The notes: a model not told the origin generated them from the letters alone. 42,945 nucleotides of DNA from an uncultured Verrucomicrobiota bacterium (GCA_902580225.1 CACHJU010000017.1:1-42945), one strand, 5' to 3'. Shown: positions 30,227-38,334, numbered from the stretch's first letter. Translations and numbers: made by a program.

Positions 30227-31003
30227 TTATTTTTTGTTTGCCTGAGGTTGATTGAGGGCGTCTTCAAAGTTCATTCCGGCTAAAGTGCGAATACCCTTAA
30301 TTAGAATCCAAAAAGCATAAGCACTAACAACCATACATGGTAGACTGATTATCGGAAAACTCCATCCCATCATCGTCCCTACTTCGTCGTTGAACGCGAG
30401 CTTGTCAATCGAGGGTTCAGTTATCACAATTGCTCTAGATAAAAAATAATTCAAGCTGGCACTAAGAATAAATGTAAGAGCTATTAACCAAGTGCATTTT
30501 TTTAATAATTGATTAAATTCGGATGTGGTGCCGCGAGCCTCTAGAGCCTGATCCACCAAATCCACTCGAATCACATCGGGATTGTATAAAAAGAGCTTAA
30601 CAAGAGGCTTTTTAGTTTTTAAGGTTAGAATTGTTAGGAGTCCTAAAATTGCTGGAAGGGCTGCCTCCTTGATCGCAAACATAAAAACTGTGGCACCAGG
30701 TAGAAGTCCGATACCTCCGGTTAGAAAAGCACTTAACGCACCTAGGATAGAGAGGAAATTCCATTTCTTACGTCGTGCAAAGTCCCAAAGGCCGTATCCA
30801 ATCGGGAATGAGATGGCAAGAACGAGCATTACAGAGCCGATTAATGTTCCATCCTTGGGAGATTCCAGAATTTCTTCCAAAGTGGGACCAAACCAATCGT
30901 CTCCCTTTCTGAGGAATAAAATAGGAACGAGTAAATTAAAGCCCAGGTTCAACCACAGGCTTTCTTTTTTAGGTTTATTATGATTCATTAAATCCTTATT
31001 CAT
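30227..31003 (-). CDS. VC0807-family multipass membrane protein
   Basis: This 258-residue inner-membrane protein of unknown function has about six hydrophobic helices. Starting from residue ~16 the first is LWLNLGFNLLVPILFL. Then come LIGSVMLVLAISFPIGYGLW, ILGALSAFLTGGIGLLPGA, AALPAILGLLTILTL, WLIALTFILSASLNYFLS and a last one around WSFPIISLPCMVVSAYAFWI. The pattern FPIGYGLWDFARRKKWNF followed by TGGIGLL resembles the VC0807 family, to which I assign it from memory. It is convergent with gltA (9 bases apart) and divergent from coaB. Its job cannot be inferred from context. Confidence 0.7.
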   Translation of the reverse strand: MNKDLMNHNKPKKESLWLNLGFNLLVPILFLRKGDDWFGPTLEEILESPKDGTLIGSVMLVLAISFPIGYGLWDFARRKKWNFLSILGALSAFLTGGIGLLPGATVFMFAIKEAALPAILGLLTILTLKTKKPLVKLFLYNPDVIRVDLVDQALEARGTTSEFNQLLKKCTWLIALTFILSASLNYFLSRAIVITEPSIDKLAFNDEVGTMMGWSFPIISLPCMVVSAYAFWILIKGIRTLAGMNFEDALNQPQANKK

Positions 31004-31056
31004 CGATAGTAGTATCTAATACATAAATCTGCATAAAGTCGCTCACATTATATGTT

Positions 31057-31695
31057 ATGGTTAAAAAATTAAATTGTTTGGTTTCTGCAGGACCAACTAG
31101 AGAGTGGATTGATCCTGTTCGTTTTATATCAAACCCTTCTTCCGGCAAGATGGGTTATGCTTTGGCAAAAGAAGCCATGCGAAGAGGCTATGAAGTAAAT
31201 CTTGTTAGTGGGCCGGTGAATTTAAAAGCGATCGATGGCCTATTCATAACTCAGGTTGAAACTGCCGAGGAAATGAGGCATGCGATGTTGGAAAAGTTTG
31301 AACAAGCTGATTTAATCTTAATGTGTGCTGCAGTTAGTGATCATCGCCCGGTGGTTCGTTCAAAGCACAAAACGAAAAAAACCGAGTTTCCACAAAGTAT
31401 TGAAATGATAGCGAATGAAGATATTCTGGCAGAATTAGGAAGTAAAAAAGAAAAATTTCAAACTTTGGTTGGGTTTGCTGCTGAAACAGAAAACGGAGAA
31501 GAAAACGCTAAGAAAAAATTAAAAAAGAAAAACCTGGATTGGATCGCTCTTAATGAAATTTCAAAAAAGATGATTGGATTCAATTCTGATTTCAATGAAA
31601 TAACTTTGTTTTCATCTCATGGAAAAACAATTAAGTTAGGATTTTTAAACAAAGAAAAATTGGCAAATCGGATGTTCGAAGTAATTTTAGAATGA
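31057..31695 (+). CDS. coaB: Stand-alone phosphopantothenoylcysteine synthetase (CoaB domain)
   Basis: CoaB ligates cysteine to 4'-phosphopantothenate in coenzyme A synthesis. The 212 residues cover only the synthetase domain of the usual bifunctional CoaBC. They show VSAGPTREWIDPVRFISNPS, SGKMGYALAKEAMRRG, MCAAVSDHRP, LVGFAAETEN and KKKNLDWIALNEI with the conserved Lys and Asn. The CoaC decarboxylase domain is absent and must be encoded elsewhere if the pathway is complete. The stop overlaps the start of the histidine kinase gene by 4 bases (ATGA), an unexpected partner. Confidence 0.9.
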   Translation: MVKKLNCLVSAGPTREWIDPVRFISNPSSGKMGYALAKEAMRRGYEVNLVSGPVNLKAIDGLFITQVETAEEMRHAMLEKFEQADLILMCAAVSDHRPVVRSKHKTKKTEFPQSIEMIANEDILAELGSKKEKFQTLVGFAAETENGEENAKKKLKKKNLDWIALNEISKKMIGFNSDFNEITLFSSHGKTIKLGFLNKEKLANRMFEVILE

Positions 31696-32891
31696 AGGCA
31701 GTAAAAAGCCCTCTTGAAAAAGTTCTAGGTAGGCTAGATGACTTAGATGAGGTTAACCTCGGTATTCTTGTGCAAAGATTGGCAAGGGAGAGAAAATTAT
31801 TGGAAACCGTTTTTGATGTTATTCGCGATGGAATTTTAGTTCTGGATGATAAAGGTGATATTAGTTATGCCAATATACAGGGTAAGCAGTTAATCGGTCT
31901 AAAAGATAGCCAATCAGGACAGGTTTCTCTCATGCGGGCTGCACCAGAAATTGCTAGAGCGATTGGATTGGGTCAGGGAAAGGAAGAGATTAAGGGAGAA
32001 GTTATCGTTCGTGAAATGGAAATCTCATACCCGGATTTACGTTATATAAGAGTTTATGCTGTTCCAATTGAGGAAGCATTCGAGAAAAATCCAGAGTATG
32101 AAAAAATTGGCCTTGCGATTATAATGACTGATATTACCGAAGAAAAGGTAAGTCTAGATGAAAGAATAGAAAGCGAAAAGGTCTCAAGCATCATGGATTT
32201 AGCAGCAGGAGTTGCTCACGAACTAGGAAACCCGCTGAATTCTATTCACATTCACTTGCAGGTATTAAAACGCAATTTAGAATTTCAAAATATGTCTAAT
32301 AAGAAATCTCAAAAATCATTAACAACATGCATAAGTGAGGTTGAGAGATTGGATGGAATAATAGCACATTTTTTAAAAGCAATCCGGCCTCAGGAACCTA
32401 ATTTTAAAAATATAAATCTACTCAATATTTTGGAAGAAACAGTACGGCTAAAAAAAGATGATTTAAGTGCTTATAAAATAAAAGTATCAATGGAGGCAGG
32501 TGTTCGAGAACCCGTAATTAAAGGAGATAATGATCAATTAAAACAGGTTTTTTTTAATGTATTAGGAAATGCTATAGAAGCTATAAATAAAGAATCACAA
32601 ATCCGAATAATTACGGGTCTTGAAGAAAATTTTGTATATGTCAAAATAATGGATCATGGGACTGGTATCAGTAAAGAAGACTTACCGAAAGTATTTGAAC
32701 CATATTACACTACAAAAAAAAGTGGTCATGGTATAGGGATGATGATAGTTCATCGAATAATGAGAGACCATGGAGGGGATGTGGGAATTGACAGTAAGGT
32801 GGGTTCTGGGACCATAGTAACGCTGCGTTTCCCTAGAAATTCATCTCGAAGAAAATTATTAGGATCACAGCAAGCCAAAACCAAAAATTAA
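31692..32891 (+). CDS. PAS-containing cytoplasmic sensor histidine kinase (NtrB-like)
   Basis: This 399-residue kinase has no membrane helix. Residues ~35-150 look like a PAS domain (FDVIRDGILVLDDKGDISYA). The HisKA helix carries phospho-acceptor H176 in AAGVAHELGNPLNSIHIHLQ. The HATPase domain shows the N box (FFNVLGNAIEAIN, N289/N293), G1 (DHGTGIS, 321-327), the F box and G2 (GHGIGMMIVHRIM). It starts inside the coaB stop and ends 2 bases before the regulator gene, so the two form a cognate pair. The signal is likely intracellular; what it is cannot be read from the sequence. Confidence 0.9.
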   Translation: MKAVKSPLEKVLGRLDDLDEVNLGILVQRLARERKLLETVFDVIRDGILVLDDKGDISYANIQGKQLIGLKDSQSGQVSLMRAAPEIARAIGLGQGKEEIKGEVIVREMEISYPDLRYIRVYAVPIEEAFEKNPEYEKIGLAIIMTDITEEKVSLDERIESEKVSSIMDLAAGVAHELGNPLNSIHIHLQVLKRNLEFQNMSNKKSQKSLTTCISEVERLDGIIAHFLKAIRPQEPNFKNINLLNILEETVRLKKDDLSAYKIKVSMEAGVREPVIKGDNDQLKQVFFNVLGNAIEAINKESQIRIITGLEENFVYVKIMDHGTGISKEDLPKVFEPYYTTKKSGHGIGMMIVHRIMRDHGGDVGIDSKVGSGTIVTLRFPRNSSRRKLLGSQQAKTKN

Positions 32892-32893
32892 TC

Positions 32894-34261
32894 ATGAAGC
32901 CGAACTTACTCATTGTTGACGATGAACAACATACCCGAGAAGGCCTCGAGTTAGCTCTTGAGGATAAATTTGAGGTTTTTCTAGCTTCGAACCCTGATGA
33001 GGCTTTCAATGTAATGGAATCGGAATCTCTCGAAGTAATTTTAACCGATTTGAGAATGGGGCAACAAAGTGGTATGACCGTTATTGATCATGTAATATCT
33101 TTACCTTCAGAACCAATATGCATTATGATGACTGCATACGGTGAGGTTGATGTGGCAGTTGAAGCCATGAAAAGAGGAGCTTTTGATTTTTTGTCCAAAC
33201 CCGTAAATCTGGAAAAATTAGAAATACTGATCCGAAGAGGATTGGAATCTAAGAAATTACAAAAAGAAAACCATGAGTTGCATAACCGATTAGATAAAAA
33301 ATTTAATTTCAAAGGCATTCTTGGAAAATCGCCCGCACTCGAACAGGTTCTAGAAAAAGTAAAGTTGGTTGGGCCCTCAAAGGCAACTGTTCTATTAAGT
33401 GGTGAAACTGGTACGGGAAAGGAACTTGTAGCTCAGTCCATTCATCAGAATAGTGACCGATCTCGTGGACCTTTTGTACCAGTTCATTGTGCAGCTTTAC
33501 CCGCAAACTTGCTTGAAAGCGAATTATTCGGTCACGAAAAAGGAGCTTTTACAGGTGCCAATGAGAGAAGAATCGGTCGTTTTGAATCTGCCAATAATGG
33601 CACTTTATTCCTCGATGAAATTGGAGAGATTGATTCTGCAACTCAGGTAAAATTGCTTCGTTTCCTTGAAACGAAGTCCATCGAGCGTTTGGGTAGTCTG
33701 AAAACCCTTGAAATTGATACTAGATTGGTCTGTGCTACAAATAAGGATCTTTTAAAAATGACTAAAAAAGGAGAATTTAGAGAAGACCTTTATTATAGAT
33801 TAAATGTGGTAACCATAGAACTTCCTGCTCTACGAGAAAGGGGATCTGACATTGCTCTTCTTTTGGAACATTTTCTAAGCCAATTTTCGATAGAAAATAA
33901 TTTTCCCTCCCCAACTTTAAATTCTGAAACTCTAGTTATTTTAAACGCATACCAATGGCCTGGAAATATTCGAGAGCTTAGAAATTTCTGCGAAAATTTA
34001 GTGGTATTAAATCGTGGTGGAGAAATTACACCGTATGATCTCGATCCCCGTTTTTTCGATCAGGCAATTGACAATCCATCTAGCAATTCGGTACCATCCA
34101 TGTCTCTTTCTGTTGAAGAAAATGAAAAAAGACTTTTGCGGAATGCGTTGTTACAAGCAGGAGGAAATAGGACTAAAGCGGCTGAACTTATGGGTGTTAG
34201 TAGAAGAACCCTCCATAGGAAACTTGTTCGATGGCCAGAATTGGATACCGATTCAGATTAG
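32894..34261 (+). CDS. Sigma-54-dependent response regulator (NtrC family)
   Basis: This 455-residue protein has the full three-domain layout. Residues 1-~120 are a receiver domain with D9/D10, phospho-acceptor D52 (LTDLRM), T80 and K102. Residues ~141-380 are an AAA+ domain with Walker A SGETGTGKELVA (169-180), the sigma-54 loop GAFTGA (217-222), Walker B LFLDEIG (238-244) and the PGNIREL motif. Residues ~410-445 form a Fis-type helix-turn-helix (GGNRTKAAELMGVSRRTLHR). It should drive sigma-54 promoters when phosphorylated by the adjoining kinase. No -24/-12 promoter was recognised in the window. Confidence 0.94.
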   Translation: MKPNLLIVDDEQHTREGLELALEDKFEVFLASNPDEAFNVMESESLEVILTDLRMGQQSGMTVIDHVISLPSEPICIMMTAYGEVDVAVEAMKRGAFDFLSKPVNLEKLEILIRRGLESKKLQKENHELHNRLDKKFNFKGILGKSPALEQVLEKVKLVGPSKATVLLSGETGTGKELVAQSIHQNSDRSRGPFVPVHCAALPANLLESELFGHEKGAFTGANERRIGRFESANNGTLFLDEIGEIDSATQVKLLRFLETKSIERLGSLKTLEIDTRLVCATNKDLLKMTKKGEFREDLYYRLNVVTIELPALRERGSDIALLLEHFLSQFSIENNFPSPTLNSETLVILNAYQWPGNIRELRNFCENLVVLNRGGEITPYDLDPRFFDQAIDNPSSNSVPSMSLSVEENEKRLLRNALLQAGGNRTKAAELMGVSRRTLHRKLVRWPELDTDSD

Positions 34262-34275
34262 AAGAATCAACAGAA

Positions 34276-34350
<75 letters not shown>

Positions 34351-34360
34351 ATTTCCTTAT

Positions 34361-34389
34361 ATTATGTATTAACATTCAGATGCTGTCAA
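34361..34389 (-). promoter_or_regulatory. Near-consensus promoter of tRNA-Asn
   Basis: On the minus strand TTGACA (34389-34384) and CATAAT (34366-34361) are separated by exactly 17 bases. Initiation would fall a few bases before the tRNA 5' end at 34350. Eleven of twelve hexamer positions match the sigma70 consensus. Confidence 0.8.
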
Positions 34390-34440
34390 TCTTGTGGAAA
34401 TAAATTTACAATCTTGTTATATTAAACTTCAAGGATCTTA

Positions 34441-34476
34441 AAACAAAAAGGTCTCCGCCCCAATGGGACGGAGACC
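34441..34476 (-). terminator. Rho-independent terminator, minus strand (after the TonB receptor)
   Basis: On the minus strand GGTCTCCGTCCC pairs with GGGGCGGAGACC over a short ATT loop, followed by TTTTTGTTTT. It lies about 145 bases after the TonB-receptor stop and upstream of the tRNA-Asn promoter, so it insulates the tRNA from receptor transcription. Confidence 0.85.
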
Positions 34477-34514
34477 AAGTGCATATTATCAACTTTATCG
34501 CGTTGAGAAAGTGC

Positions 34515-34550
34515 CCTCGCCCCGTTTAAGCCAACGGAGCGAGGTTTTTT
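34515..34550 (+). terminator. Rho-independent terminator, plus strand
   Basis: CCTCGCCCCGTT (34515-34526) pairs with AACGGAGCGAGG (34533-34544) with one mismatch, followed by six T residues. It would stop plus-strand transcripts from the response-regulator side before they enter the receptor gene antisense. A second inverted repeat, GCTTTTGTTT/AAACAAAAGC, follows at once (about 34552-34580). Confidence 0.75.
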
Positions 34551-34619
34551 GGCTTTTGTTTCCTGCCCAAAAACAAAAGCACTAGATTATTCAAGGTTAT
34601 GAACTTGAAACAAACAAAA

Positions 34620-36755
34620 TTAGAAACTGCTGGTAATAGTTAACATTGCGTTCACGGGAGCACCAACGGTTGCTTGGTCAGTATCATGAGCTGTTGGAAA
34701 GTAAACTTCGTCGAATACATTCTCAGCATTTAGTTGGACCCGAGTATTGTCTGTTAACGCATATGCTGCACCCAAATCAACTCGTGTATAGTCAGGAAGT
34801 TTAGCTCCATCCTTACTTCCTCCATAGTCGTCAATGTCGATGATGCTTTCGTCCTGATAGATAATGCCAAGATTGACACTAAAACGGTCAGAAACCATGT
34901 AATTATTCCAAATAGAGAAAACATTTTCAGGTGCTTCTTGCGATAAAACTATGGTTCCATCATCATTAGTCTCTGCATCCAAATTAGTATAAGCGATTGA
35001 TGTGTACCAATTTTCGGATAACGAACCGGAAAGTTGAACCTCAACTCCACTTGTTTCCGACTCTCTAACAACTGTTGATGTAGCGTTTATATAATCAGGC
35101 TTTACAGCAGTAAGTTGAAAATAAGAAGCAGATAGATTCATGCCATTCGCCAAGTCAAGCTTAACCCCTGCTTCCAAGTTCTCAAAAGTGTTCGGATCAG
35201 TTTTGTCATCATCACTCTTGAGGTTTGCATATTGTTCATCATTTCGAGTTGTCATTGATTCACTATACATACCGTATAATGTTAAATTTTCTGTGGCTTC
35301 GAAAATAAGCCCTAAACGAGGAGAAATTTCACTATCGTTATCACTAAGTGGAGTTACATTGTAACTACTATCGTAACTATCAACTTCAAAATCGAATTCA
35401 TTGTAACGAGCACCTAAAATCAAATCAAGATTGTCCATAATTGCAATTTCGTCTTGTAGATATATGGATAAAACTGATACATCTGCTTCAGCTTTGTCCT
35501 TAAATGTACTAGTATAATTGTTATAAACATCGATTACACCATCATTATTTGTGTCTCCAAAACCTCTGTTTATCATCATCCTTGAAATAATGAAATCCTT
35601 TGTTTCGGAACCTGTACTACTTCCAATGGAGTAGAAGTCTGACTTCATACGATCATTATTGTTGTCAATAGTAATATATTCAAAACCAGCAATCAAGTTG
35701 TGAAGAAATCCACCCATTTCAACTTCGCCTACTAATTCGGCAGAAAGTGTAGTTGTCTTCCTTTGTGTGGTATCTAGGTAACCTTTAAGTTCAGCTGTTC
35801 CAGCAGTTTCATCCCAACCATTGGCGTAAAAATTTTGATACAGTTTATCATGATCGTTGTGAGTTAATCTAAAGCGACCGAGAATATTGTCAGTCAATTG
35901 ATTTTCTAACATAGCACGAAAAATATGAGCTTCATGTGTTGTATAGTTTTCTGTCGGATCTCCGAATACAAATTCTTTTAGTCTCTCAACAGGTTCCTTG
36001 GTAGTTCTGCTGGTAGGAATACCGCGATCGATAAATCGTTCTTGGTTTAAGTATTCGTATGATAAATCAAGCGAACCTCCATCAAATTGATATCTGAAAG
36101 TAGGATTTACACCATGTGAATCACCGTAATAAAAATCTCTATGATTTTCCAGATTTTCTGTAAACATATTGACTCTTAAAGCAGAGTTGTCTCCGATTAA
36201 GAAGTTGTTGTCCAGTTGTACATTTATTTCACCGAAAGTATCAATACTTCCTTGGACTTGTCCAAATGTTTCACCGATAACACCCTTTTTGGCAACTCGA
36301 TTGACCAGACCATATCCTCCACCGAATCCCGATAGAAGAGCGTTGGATCCTCTGAGAACCTCAACTTGTTCAACATTGTATAGAGGACGATAGTACTGTA
36401 CATCGTCTCTGATACCATCGACATAGAAATCTGCTGTAGTACGGGCACCACGAATAACAACGGCATCACGATGACCCTCTCCTTGTGAATTAATAATTCC
36501 TGGGGTGTAATTGATAATATCACCGACACTGTTTAAGCCTTGAGCCTTAAACTGATCATTGGTCATGATCGAAAGACTTTGTGGGGCCTTATTTAAAGGC
36601 ATGGATGTTTTCATACCTGATGACAAGGTTGGTGCATCAGATTTGGAACCTAGCACACTGATAGGTGACAGTTCGGGTGCGTTGTCTTGTGAATGCCCAA
36701 CAGAAGCGAGAGCAAAGATTGCACTCAGGGGCAAGTGAAGTTTATGTATTTTCAT
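34620..36755 (-). CDS. TonB-dependent siderophore receptor (catecholate type)
   Basis: This outer-membrane beta-barrel takes up ferric siderophores using TonB energy. I start it at 36755 (MKIHKLHLPLSAIFALASVG), giving 711 residues with a signal peptide cleaved after about residue 23 (GHSQ). The open frame reaches 36833, but that would translate the operator region. A TonB-box-like segment near ELSPISVLG is followed by the plug domain (PQSLSIMTNDQF, GDIINYTPGI, VVIRGARTTADFYVDGIRDD, YNVEQVEVLRGSNALLSGFG). The barrel ends LNAENVFDEVYFPTAHDTD and a terminal Phe. The sequence resembles Fiu/CirA-like receptors. Tandem Fur-like boxes lie upstream. Confidence 0.92.
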   Translation of the reverse strand: MKIHKLHLPLSAIFALASVGHSQDNAPELSPISVLGSKSDAPTLSSGMKTSMPLNKAPQSLSIMTNDQFKAQGLNSVGDIINYTPGIINSQGEGHRDAVVIRGARTTADFYVDGIRDDVQYYRPLYNVEQVEVLRGSNALLSGFGGGYGLVNRVAKKGVIGETFGQVQGSIDTFGEINVQLDNNFLIGDNSALRVNMFTENLENHRDFYYGDSHGVNPTFRYQFDGGSLDLSYEYLNQERFIDRGIPTSRTTKEPVERLKEFVFGDPTENYTTHEAHIFRAMLENQLTDNILGRFRLTHNDHDKLYQNFYANGWDETAGTAELKGYLDTTQRKTTTLSAELVGEVEMGGFLHNLIAGFEYITIDNNNDRMKSDFYSIGSSTGSETKDFIISRMMINRGFGDTNNDGVIDVYNNYTSTFKDKAEADVSVLSIYLQDEIAIMDNLDLILGARYNEFDFEVDSYDSSYNVTPLSDNDSEISPRLGLIFEATENLTLYGMYSESMTTRNDEQYANLKSDDDKTDPNTFENLEAGVKLDLANGMNLSASYFQLTAVKPDYINATSTVVRESETSGVEVQLSGSLSENWYTSIAYTNLDAETNDDGTIVLSQEAPENVFSIWNNYMVSDRFSVNLGIIYQDESIIDIDDYGGSKDGAKLPDYTRVDLGAAYALTDNTRVQLNAENVFDEVYFPTAHDTDQATVGAPVNAMLTITSSF

Positions 36756-36811
36756 ATTATTATATATTTTGTCCGGGTTTGTTCGTGTTTGTTTGGTTAC
36801 CACATTGGGCC

Positions 36812-36863
36812 TGAGAATGAGACTCAATCTCATGTGAGAATGAGACTCAATCTCAATATTATA
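36812..36863 (-). promoter_or_regulatory. TonB-receptor promoter with two tandem Fur-box-like palindromes
   Basis: Two identical 21-base near-palindromes (plus strand TGAGAATGAGACTCAATCTC with one more A) lie at 36812-36832 and 36835-36855, 23 bases apart. They resemble Fur boxes of the GAGAATGA...TCATTCTC type. On the minus strand a perfect TATAAT sits at 36863-36858, which would place initiation near 36851, inside the upstream box. Iron-bound Fur would therefore block initiation. The -35 match is weak. The gene start is at 36755. Confidence 0.75.
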
Positions 36864-36945
36864 TTTTTGTCAACTCTTCCATTAATTTTTTTGTTTCTTT
36901 CAAGTTGCTTATCCTTGAAGACTCATTTTTATCAAACTGCGAAGT

Positions 36946-36985
36946 GCTCCCGTAGTTCAATGGATAGAATATTGGTCTCCGGAAC
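36946..36985 (+). pseudogene. Orphan 5' half of tRNA-Arg (anticodon CCG)
   Basis: The sequence starting GCTCCCGTAGTTCAATGGAT matches the 5' half of a bacterial tRNA-Arg. It has acceptor strand GCTCCCG, a D arm GTTC...GAAT with a G-U pair, anticodon stem TTGGT and loop CTCCGGA with anticodon CCG. Only the first two bases of the 3' anticodon stem (AC) match; after that the sequence diverges. No T arm and no CGGGAGC acceptor partner were found in the next ~300 bases. It is best read as a tRNA fragment left by integration or deletion, not a functional tRNA. Confidence 0.65.
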
Positions 36986-37275
36986 AACTTTTTCGACTTT
37001 CGTTTTTCCGAAAAATATGGCGTGTAAGTAAATGTAATTAAACGAAATCTCAGTATTAAAGCTGAATGCAAGAGAACCACTCCCCTACTCTTTTTCAAAA
37101 GATGCAAAACTACCAATCGGAAGGTAGAAGAAAAGAAATACTGATTAAATGCAAAAAATCTTACACCAAGTTACACCGGGGGGCGGGGGCTTGGTTCCCG
37201 CACCTGCATACTTTAATATTATTTTTAAAGCCCCCGTGAATTTTTTTGCAGTAATGCTCTGTGTATATGAGAGTC
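36986..37275. other. Non-coding spacer between tRNA fragment and CRISPR array
   Basis: About 290 bases carry no convincing gene on either strand. Contents are the tRNA-Arg fragment's divergent flank, an AT-rich stretch, and a GC-rich inverted repeat at 37184-37236 described separately. No transposase, integrase remnant or promoter of clear quality was recognised. Confidence 0.5.
37184..37247 (+). terminator. Terminator-like inverted repeat just outside the CRISPR array
   Basis: CGGGGGCTT (37184-37192) and AAGCCCCCG (37228-37236) are perfect 9-base complements across a 35-base loop. TGAA and seven T residues (37241-37247) follow. The T tract fits a plus-strand terminator, but the loop is long, and the structure lies only 28 bases before the first CRISPR repeat. 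It could isolate the array from upstream plus-strand transcription. Confidence 0.45.
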
Positions 37276-37968
37276 AGGTTCGGTTGATTCCAAATCTTAA
37301 TTATGCAAACTACCAATGAGCTTTTGCACTTCGCCTTAGATGCTTTGCGTTGATTCCAAATCTTAACTATGCAAACTCGATAAACTTCTAGAGGCGAAGC
37401 GGTATTGCTTTGCGTTGATTCCAAATCTTAACTATGCAAACTACTTCGTCAAATATATGGTCTCCGTCAGATGCTTTGCGTTGATTCCAAATCTTAACTA
37501 TGCAAACTATATCAGAATATTTTTGGCACATGTACAAAGCTTTGCGTTGATTCCAAATCTTAACTATGCAAACTCGAGTCATTGAGGATAACGGCGATGT
37601 CACGCTTTGCGTTGATTCCAAATCTTAACTATGCAAACTACAATTATATATAGCACGCTAAACAAGGAAGCTTTGCGTTGATTCCAAATCTTAACTATGC
37701 AAACTTTAGTTCAGGTGCTGGAGCATATAGCTATGCTTTGCGTTGATTCCAAATCTTAACTATGCAAACTTGATTTGCAGACATAATGGATATAATTATA
37801 GCTTTGCGTTGATTCCAAATCTTAACTATGCAAACTTTTTGATAGTGATCGACAAGGTATTTTATTGCTTTGCGTTGATTCCAAATCTTAACTATGCAAA
37901 CTGTCAGATCCTAGTTATCTAATACCAAGCTCGCTTTGCGTTGATTCCAAATCTTAACTATGCAAACT
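37276..37968 (+). CRISPR. CRISPR array, 11 repeats and 10 spacers (type II-C)
   Basis: Repeats are 36 bases, beginning GCTTTGCGTTGATTCC and ending TAACTATGCAAACT. They start at 37276, 37342, 37407, 37473, 37539, 37604, 37670, 37735, 37801, 37867 and 37933. Spacers are 29 or 30 bases. Repeats 2-11 are identical; repeat 1 (37276) is degenerate, with five changes in its first seven bases and one at base 26. TTTGC near the 5' end and GCAAA near the 3' end of each repeat are complementary. The plus strand is the crRNA strand, because its 5' 21 bases pair with the tracrRNA anti-repeat. The array ends 30 bases from the cas2 stop. No spacer source could be identified by eye. Confidence 0.98.
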
Positions 37969-37998
37969 AGGTTTTCCTAAGTTGCTGTCATTCAAATA

Positions 37999-38334
37999 TT
38001 ACCAAATTTCCAACTGTCTAGGCATCCGTTCGGATTCTATCTCTTCGGCTGGACTCCCGTGTATGATGTAGGATCTCTCCCATTGTGCCTGAGTGACATA
38101 TATCGACCTAACTGATCCTTCAGGTGGCAGATTAAACTTTAACCTCCTAAGGTGTGTTTGCATTCTTGAATAAGTGACGGTTGGGCGTGCATAAAAACTG
38201 AATTGAATCATTTTATAGCCATCACTTAAAAGATATTTCCTAAATTGCGTTGCTTCTCGCCTCTGTAATTTTGAAGAAACAGGAAGATCAAATGCTACAA
38301 TCATCCATCCCATTTTAAACTTTTTGCCGTCCAT
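37999..38334 (-). CDS. cas2: CRISPR-associated protein Cas2
   Basis: Cas2 forms the dimeric core of the Cas1-Cas2 integrase that inserts new spacers. The 111 residues have the ferredoxin-like start MGWMIVAFDLPVSSKLQRRE with the conserved Asp (D16), then FRKYLLSDGYKMIQFSFYAR and GSVRSIYVTQAQWE. The C-terminus (LEIW) is the usual Cas2 tail. The first ATG overlaps cas1 by 34 bases. An alternative ATG at 38313 (Met8) would reduce the overlap to 13 and matches the usual N-terminus better. Confidence 0.95.
   Translation of the reverse strand: MDGKKFKMGWMIVAFDLPVSSKLQRREATQFRKYLLSDGYKMIQFSFYARPTVTYSRMQTHLRRLKFNLPPEGSVRSIYVTQAQWERSYIIHGSPAEEIESERMPRQLEIW

Noticed and set aside
34351-34440. Small RNA on the plus strand ending at the 34515-34550 terminator
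   Set aside because: No promoter was recognised, and read-through from the response regulator gene explains the terminator equally well.
36756-36833. Longer N-terminus for the TonB receptor
   Set aside because: It would translate the promoter and operator region and bury the signal peptide; Met at 36755 starts a normal signal sequence.
36859-37116. 85-codon minus-strand frame across the tRNA fragment
   Set aside because: It runs through the tRNA-Arg fragment and promoter region and has no start signal or family resemblance.
36946-37275. tRNA-Arg interrupted by a group I intron
   Set aside because: No 3' half (T arm or CGGGAGC acceptor strand) was found downstream within the ~300 bases before the array.
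37161-37621. Minus-strand open frames with a recurring VCIVKIWNQRKA peptide, looking like a repeat protein
   Set aside because: The repeating peptide is just the CRISPR repeat read in frame; the spacers between have no protein character.
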